DNA of 64,000 nucleotides from Austwickia chelonae NBRC 105200 (GTDB taxonomy: Bacteria > Actinomycetota > Actinomycetes > Actinomycetales > Dermatophilaceae), in contig NZ_BAGZ01000017.1 in assembly GCF_000298175.1 (NCBI RefSeq), positions 1 to 64,000 of the forward strand, given 5' to 3'. The notes beneath the pieces are model-generated. The model was not told the origin of the DNA. It searched no databases and saw only the letters and a program-made list of their open reading frames with translations. This document shows positions 60,668 through 64,000 of the stretch, piece after piece (the stretch's first letter is position 1; each line of letters starts with the position of its first letter). The position numbers were made by a program, and so were the translations under genes.

Positions 60668-60790
60668 TCACATCAGCAGGTAGGACCGGGCTGGCGCCAG
60701 AGCGGCCCGGCAGTTGTGTCGCCTGAGGCGGTCACGGAGGGAGGTCGTGGTCGGAGGGAGTCCGACGGTGGTGTTCCACTGGGTGCTCAC
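60668..60790 (-). CDS. Possible 40-residue micro-ORF behind the PrsW fragment
   Basis: A GTG at 60790 overlaps the stop of the PrsW-like fragment (GTGA), the same type of coupling as elsewhere in the array. It reads MSTQWNTTVGLPPTTTSLRD and continues RLRRHNCRAALAPARSYLLM to a TGA at 60668. No family is recognised. It may be a coupled small protein or a decayed part of a lost gene. Confidence 0.3.
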   Translation of the reverse strand: MSTQWNTTVGLPPTTTSLRDRLRRHNCRAALAPARSYLLM

Positions 60791-61185
60791 ATCACGTCCT
60801 TGGGGTGAGAGGGGGGTGCGGATCGGCTGTGGCGCGTTTGCCGGTCCGGTGCTGTCCGGGTGGGGACATCAGTGGTGGTGCTGGGCGACACCTGCTTCCA
60901 GTTGTCGAGGTGGGGCGGTCTGATGAGACGCGGCGTCCGGGCCCGGTACGGATCGCACTGCAGCACGGCCCAGAAGAAGAGCCCGGTGGCGACGTGGAAG
61001 GGCAGGAAGGACAACAGCGAGACCTTGGCCTGGGTGATGAGCGGACCGAACGCGACGAGCAAGGCGATCCAGCAGATCACGCAGGCGGTCAGGGAGAGCC
61101 GCCACGCCGCTGACGTGGGGCGGAAGAACTCATGGATGTTCCCGGAGGGTCTGTCCTCAGGGAGGTCCGAGCTCGAGTTGGACAC
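60787..61185 (-). CDS. PrsW-like N-terminal fragment
   Basis: A 132-residue protein that matches the N-terminal part of the full PrsW copies: IHEFFRPTSAAWRLSLTACV, two helices, and LQCDPYRARTPRLI. After this point it leaves the family and runs into an unrelated Pro/Thr/Arg tail, so every catalytic motif is missing. The GTG at 61185 has an AAGGAGAA site. It is either a pseudogene left by a deletion, with the lost part formerly joining on to companion 2, or a shortened non-catalytic subunit that is still translated. Confidence 0.65.
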   Translation of the reverse strand: MSNSSSDLPEDRPSGNIHEFFRPTSAAWRLSLTACVICWIALLVAFGPLITQAKVSLLSFLPFHVATGLFFWAVLQCDPYRARTPRLIRPPHLDNWKQVSPSTTTDVPTRTAPDRQTRHSRSAPPSHPKDVM

Positions 61186-61238
61186 GGGTTGTTCTCCTTG
61201 GTGAGGCGTTCTGGCGAAGTGGGGCGGAACGCGCTGGG

Positions 61239-62435
61239 TCAGCGGAGCTGGGGGACCGCTGTCAGGTAGAGGGTGTCGTCGTCGAGGGGGTTGGGGGTGG
61301 TGGGTGTGGTGGGTGTGGGTGTGGGGTAGGTGTGTTCGTCGATGCCGGTGTGGCGGCGTGCCCAGGCTTGGAGGTGTTCGAGGTAGGTGTGCATGTCGGT
61401 GTGGGCGGTTTTGGCGGCGGTTTTGCCGTGGGTTTTTTTGAGTTGTTTGAGGTAGGTTTTGCGGGTTTTTCGGGTGCCGATGGCGGCTTGGTGGAGTTCG
61501 GTGAGTTTGTTGCCGGTGACCTGGGTTGCGGCTTCGGTGAGGTAGAGGCGTTCTTGGCGCCAGACCCACCGCAGGATGAAGGCCAAGGCGGTGAATGCGA
61601 CCGTCCCGGTGACCACCGGGACCACGAGCAGGAAGGCCTGGGGCGCCCCACCTGAGGAGTTCCAGGAGAAGTGCAGGGACCAGGCGAGGGCGTAGAAGCC
61701 GGCGAAACCGGCGATGCGGCGGCTGCGGGACCACGGCTTGCCGACGATCCGGCCGAGCAGGACGGCGACACCGACTCCGGTGATCGCGCCGTAGAGATTG
61801 TGCGAGTTGAGCCCGGTGAGGGATCGGGAGAAGGTGACCAGCGCTGCCTGGGAGAGATCCCCTTCGAGCCCGCTGATCGCATTGTTCACCCCATAGGCGA
61901 TGTTCTCGCAGATCTGGAATCCGAGGCCGACGAAGGCGCCCACCATGAGCCCGTGGATCGGCCGGGTCAGGGTGTCCTTGGCGACGAGCATGATGACCAG
62001 GGTGCCGGTCATCTTGGTCCATTCCTCGGTGGTCGGACCGACCATCGCCGCATGCCAGACCCGGATGGTCGATTCGTCGAAGATGTGGATCAGGAAATTG
62101 TTGAAGATCTTGTTGGCTGCCAGCGCCGAGTAGGTGGTGAACGTGGCCCCACAGGCGAAGGCGGCGAGCATGATCCAGGGTCGGCGGGCCCGGTAGGGAT
62201 CGCACCGCAGCATGATCCACGTGAGGGTCAACGAGGCGATGACGTGGACGGGCAGCAGTATCAGCACGGAGAATTTGGCCTCGGACAGGGACGGCCCGAA
62301 GTAGACGACGAGGCAGACTCCGCAGACCACGCAGCCGGTCAGGTAGAGCCACCAGAGAGCTGAGGCGGGGCGGAAGAACTCATGGCCGTATCGGGCGGGT
62401 CTGTCTCCGAGTAGATCCGAGTTCGGGGTGGACAT
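61239..62435 (-). CDS. PrsW-like intramembrane protease 2
   Basis: A 398-residue paralogue with the full catalytic set: GPTTEEWTKM (Glu137-Glu138), GFQICENIAYG (Glu177), SHNLYGA (His212) and WSLHFSWN (His255). It shares the N-terminal RYGHEFFRPASALWWLYLT and the C-terminal LQAWARRHTGIDEH. The tail has a low-complexity Pro/Thr run (PTPTPTTPTTPN) before the conserved DDDTLYL ending. The ATG at 62435 is supported by a GAGGAGAA site. It has no companion gene directly before it; protease 3 precedes it by 49 bases. Confidence 0.82.
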   Translation of the reverse strand: MSTPNSDLLGDRPARYGHEFFRPASALWWLYLTGCVVCGVCLVVYFGPSLSEAKFSVLILLPVHVIASLTLTWIMLRCDPYRARRPWIMLAAFACGATFTTYSALAANKIFNNFLIHIFDESTIRVWHAAMVGPTTEEWTKMTGTLVIMLVAKDTLTRPIHGLMVGAFVGLGFQICENIAYGVNNAISGLEGDLSQAALVTFSRSLTGLNSHNLYGAITGVGVAVLLGRIVGKPWSRSRRIAGFAGFYALAWSLHFSWNSSGGAPQAFLLVVPVVTGTVAFTALAFILRWVWRQERLYLTEAATQVTGNKLTELHQAAIGTRKTRKTYLKQLKKTHGKTAAKTAHTDMHTYLEHLQAWARRHTGIDEHTYPTPTPTTPTTPNPLDDDTLYLTAVPQLR

Positions 62436-62484
62436 GGTTTTCTCCTCGGTGAGATGTCCTGGTGAAAGGGGGGTGTCGCGGGGA

Positions 62485-63666
62485 TCAGCGATGGTGGGCG
62501 ACGGGTTCCAGGTAGAGGGTGTCCTCGTCGGCCCGCCCAGGGACCGGGGGTGCGACGGTGTCGTCGGGGTGTTCGTCGACACCGGTGCCACGGCGTCCCC
62601 AGGCCTGGAGCCGGTCGAGGTAGCGATGCATCTCGGCCCGCGCTGTGCGGACACCACCGCGTCCGCTCTCCTGCTTGATCCGGGCGAAGAAGGCCTTGCG
62701 GGTTTTGCGGTCACCGATGGCCGCTTCGTGGAGGTCGGTGAGCTGGTCGCCGGTCACGGCCTGCGCTGCTTCCCGGAGGAAGAGGCGTTCCTCGGACCAG
62801 ACCCAGCGCAGGAGCAGCAGGGCGAAACCGATACCGACGGCGGCCTTGACGAGGATCAGCGGGAAGGCCAATCCGTTCGGTGACGGGAGATTCCAGGTGA
62901 AGTGGATGCTCCAGGCGAGGGCGTAGAACCCGACGGCGGCCCTGATCCGCTGCATCCCGGTCCATTCCTTGCTGACCGCGCATCCGAGCAGGATGGCGAT
63001 ACCGACTCCGGAGAAGGCGCTGAACATGTTGTGTCCGCTGAAACCGCCGAGGAAGCGGAAGAAGTTGACGAACAGCGGTTCGATGATGTCCTCGCGGGTG
63101 GTGCTGTCCGAGGAGTTGAGGCTGTAGGCGATGTTCTCGCAGATCTGGAAGCCCAGGCCGACGAAGGCCCCGACCATCGCGCCGTGGGAGAGCCGGGTCA
63201 TGGTCGGCTTCGCCAGCATCATGACCAGCACGATCACGAGCATCTTGAACCACTCTTCGGTGGTCGGCCCGGTGAGCGGGGCGTTGTACTTGAGGGTGAT
63301 CTCTTCACCGAAGAGGTGCAGCAGGAAGGTCGGCGCCGGGGTGTTGGTGATGAGCGAGAGATAGGAGGAGATGGTGAACCCTCCGCCGAAGGCGAGGAGC
63401 ATGACCCAGGGTCGGCGGGTGCGATACGGGTCGGCGACCAGCATCACGGCGATGAAGACGACGGTGGTCGCCACGAAGATCAGGACGAAGACCGGCAGGG
63501 TGCTCACGGTGGCGGCCAGGCTGGGCGCCAGGTCGACGGCCACGGCGGTGCCGCAGACCGCGCAGGCCGTCAGGTAGAGCCACCACAGGTAGGAGGTCGG
63601 TCGGAAGAATTCGTGGCCGTACTGCTCGGTGCGGGCGGGGGGTCTCCGCGCGGCGCGGGAGTTCAC
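62485..63666 (-). CDS. PrsW-like intramembrane protease 3
   Basis: A 393-residue paralogue. Catalytic motifs: GPTTEEWFKM (Glu137-Glu138), GFQICENIAYS (Glu177), GHNMFSA (His212) and WSIHFTWN (His255). N-terminal YGHEFFRPTSYLWWLYLT and C-terminal LQAWGRRGTGVDEH match the other copies, and the protein ends with DEDTLYLEPVAHHR like copy 2. The start is a GTG at 63666 with GGAGG before it, overlapping the stop of companion 3 (GTGA). Protease 2 and 3 are closer to each other than to protease 1. Confidence 0.82.
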   Translation of the reverse strand: MNSRAARRPPARTEQYGHEFFRPTSYLWWLYLTACAVCGTAVAVDLAPSLAATVSTLPVFVLIFVATTVVFIAVMLVADPYRTRRPWVMLLAFGGGFTISSYLSLITNTPAPTFLLHLFGEEITLKYNAPLTGPTTEEWFKMLVIVLVMMLAKPTMTRLSHGAMVGAFVGLGFQICENIAYSLNSSDSTTREDIIEPLFVNFFRFLGGFSGHNMFSAFSGVGIAILLGCAVSKEWTGMQRIRAAVGFYALAWSIHFTWNLPSPNGLAFPLILVKAAVGIGFALLLLRWVWSEERLFLREAAQAVTGDQLTDLHEAAIGDRKTRKAFFARIKQESGRGGVRTARAEMHRYLDRLQAWGRRGTGVDEHPDDTVAPPVPGRADEDTLYLEPVAHHR

Positions 63667-64000
63667 TTCGCCTCCTTGAAGGTGAGTGAGGTGACGACGG
63701 CTTCGAGGGGGAGCGGGTCGGAGCCTCGCTCGGTGGTGGAGACGACCTTGATCAGGAAGTCGCCCCGTCCGACGATGGCGCAACTGCCGCGTCGGCTGTT
63801 GTCCCGGTTGGAGACGATGCAGCTGTGGCCTTCGAAACCGTTGGGGGTGCGGGTCTTCTCGTCCTCGATCTGGATGAGCTCCCCGTTCTGCGCGGAGGTC
63901 TGGATGTGTCGTCGTACGCCGATCTCTCGGTCCGCGACATTCGGGAGCAGGATGATCTTCATGACGTTCTTGTCCTTGGTGTAGGTCAAGGTGTTCGAAT
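63663..64000 (-). CDS. Array companion protein 3 (partial, runs off the right edge)
   Basis: The frame is open to the end of the window, so the N-terminus is missing. The visible 110 residues match companions 1 and 2: RRHIQTSAQNGELIQIEDEK, then HSCIVSNRDNSRRGSCAIVG with the C-x12-C pair, and the ending VVTSLTFKEAK. The stop overlaps the GTG of protease 3, so this is a second coupled companion-protease pair. A TTG at 63989 is not needed as a start. Confidence 0.75.
   Translation of the reverse strand, partial: SNTLTYTKDKNVMKIILLPNVADREIGVRRHIQTSAQNGELIQIEDEKTRTPNGFEGHSCIVSNRDNSRRGSCAIVGRGDFLIKVVSTTERGSDPLPLEAVVTSLTFKEAK

Overview
The window is a high-GC, gene-dense bacterial chromosome segment. 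GC-rich codon use, frequent GTG starts, the type of its cytochrome c maturation genes (ResA/CcsA/ResB/CcdA), a DtxR/IdeR box, a mycosin-like protease, a short DivIVA-domain protein and a membrane-fused NirK all point to an actinobacterium. A finer placement (for example within Micrococcales or Propionibacteriales) cannot be proven from the sequence. I found no rRNA, tRNA, CRISPR array, transposase or integrase.

Layout. 0-7 kb: a metal/metalloid module (two-domain ArsA, ArsD, divergent ArsR, and an ArsC-like reductase further on) mixed with housekeeping genes (RpiB, FumC, SelO); no arsenite permease lies in the window. 7-14.3 kb: an S9 peptidase, then a nitric-oxide/nitrite module on the minus strand: a large membrane-fused copper nitrite reductase (NirK), an NnrS-like membrane protein and a DUF2249 protein, divergent from a SufR-like cysteine-containing regulator. 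14.3-21.3 kb: UDP-glucose dehydrogenase, a Tat-type polysaccharide deacetylase lipoprotein, an APC permease and several hypothetical proteins. 21.5-31.1 kb: a coherent ammonifying nitrite-reduction locus on the minus strand: cytochrome c maturation genes (TPR protein, CcdA, ResB, CcsA, ResA), NrfH-NrfA, and a NarXL-like two-component system whose kinase has a cysteine cluster. The strain could therefore reduce nitrite both to NO (NirK) and to ammonium (NrfHA).

31.3-41 kb is accessory DNA: an O-methyltransferase, an AT-rich patch with two small membrane proteins, a short DivIVA-domain protein, an ABC transporter plus LuxR-type two-component system, and a mycosin-like protease. Two internally deleted copies of neighbouring genes (a piece of the histidine kinase, and the 3' end of the malic enzyme gene) mark recent rearrangement. 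41-58 kb returns to metabolism: malic enzyme, an AAE-type transporter with a D-amino-acid dehydrogenase-like enzyme, an esterase, a CobW GTPase, MetA (predicted acetyl type), an iron-regulated DUF2470 protein behind a perfect DtxR/IdeR box, an RlmC methyltransferase, a DUF418-like membrane protein, a dihydropyrimidinase divergent from a sodium:solute symporter, and a serine/threonine-type transporter.

58.1-64 kb (running off the right edge) is the most unusual part: a minus-strand array of three full-length PrsW-like intramembrane proteases, one PrsW-like N-terminal fragment and three copies of an otherwise unrecognised membrane-anchored companion protein with a conserved C-x12-C pair. Two companion-protease pairs are translationally coupled by 4-base overlaps. 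It looks like a self-amplifying protease/substrate or protease/partner system, and I rank it as the best candidate for an undescribed system.
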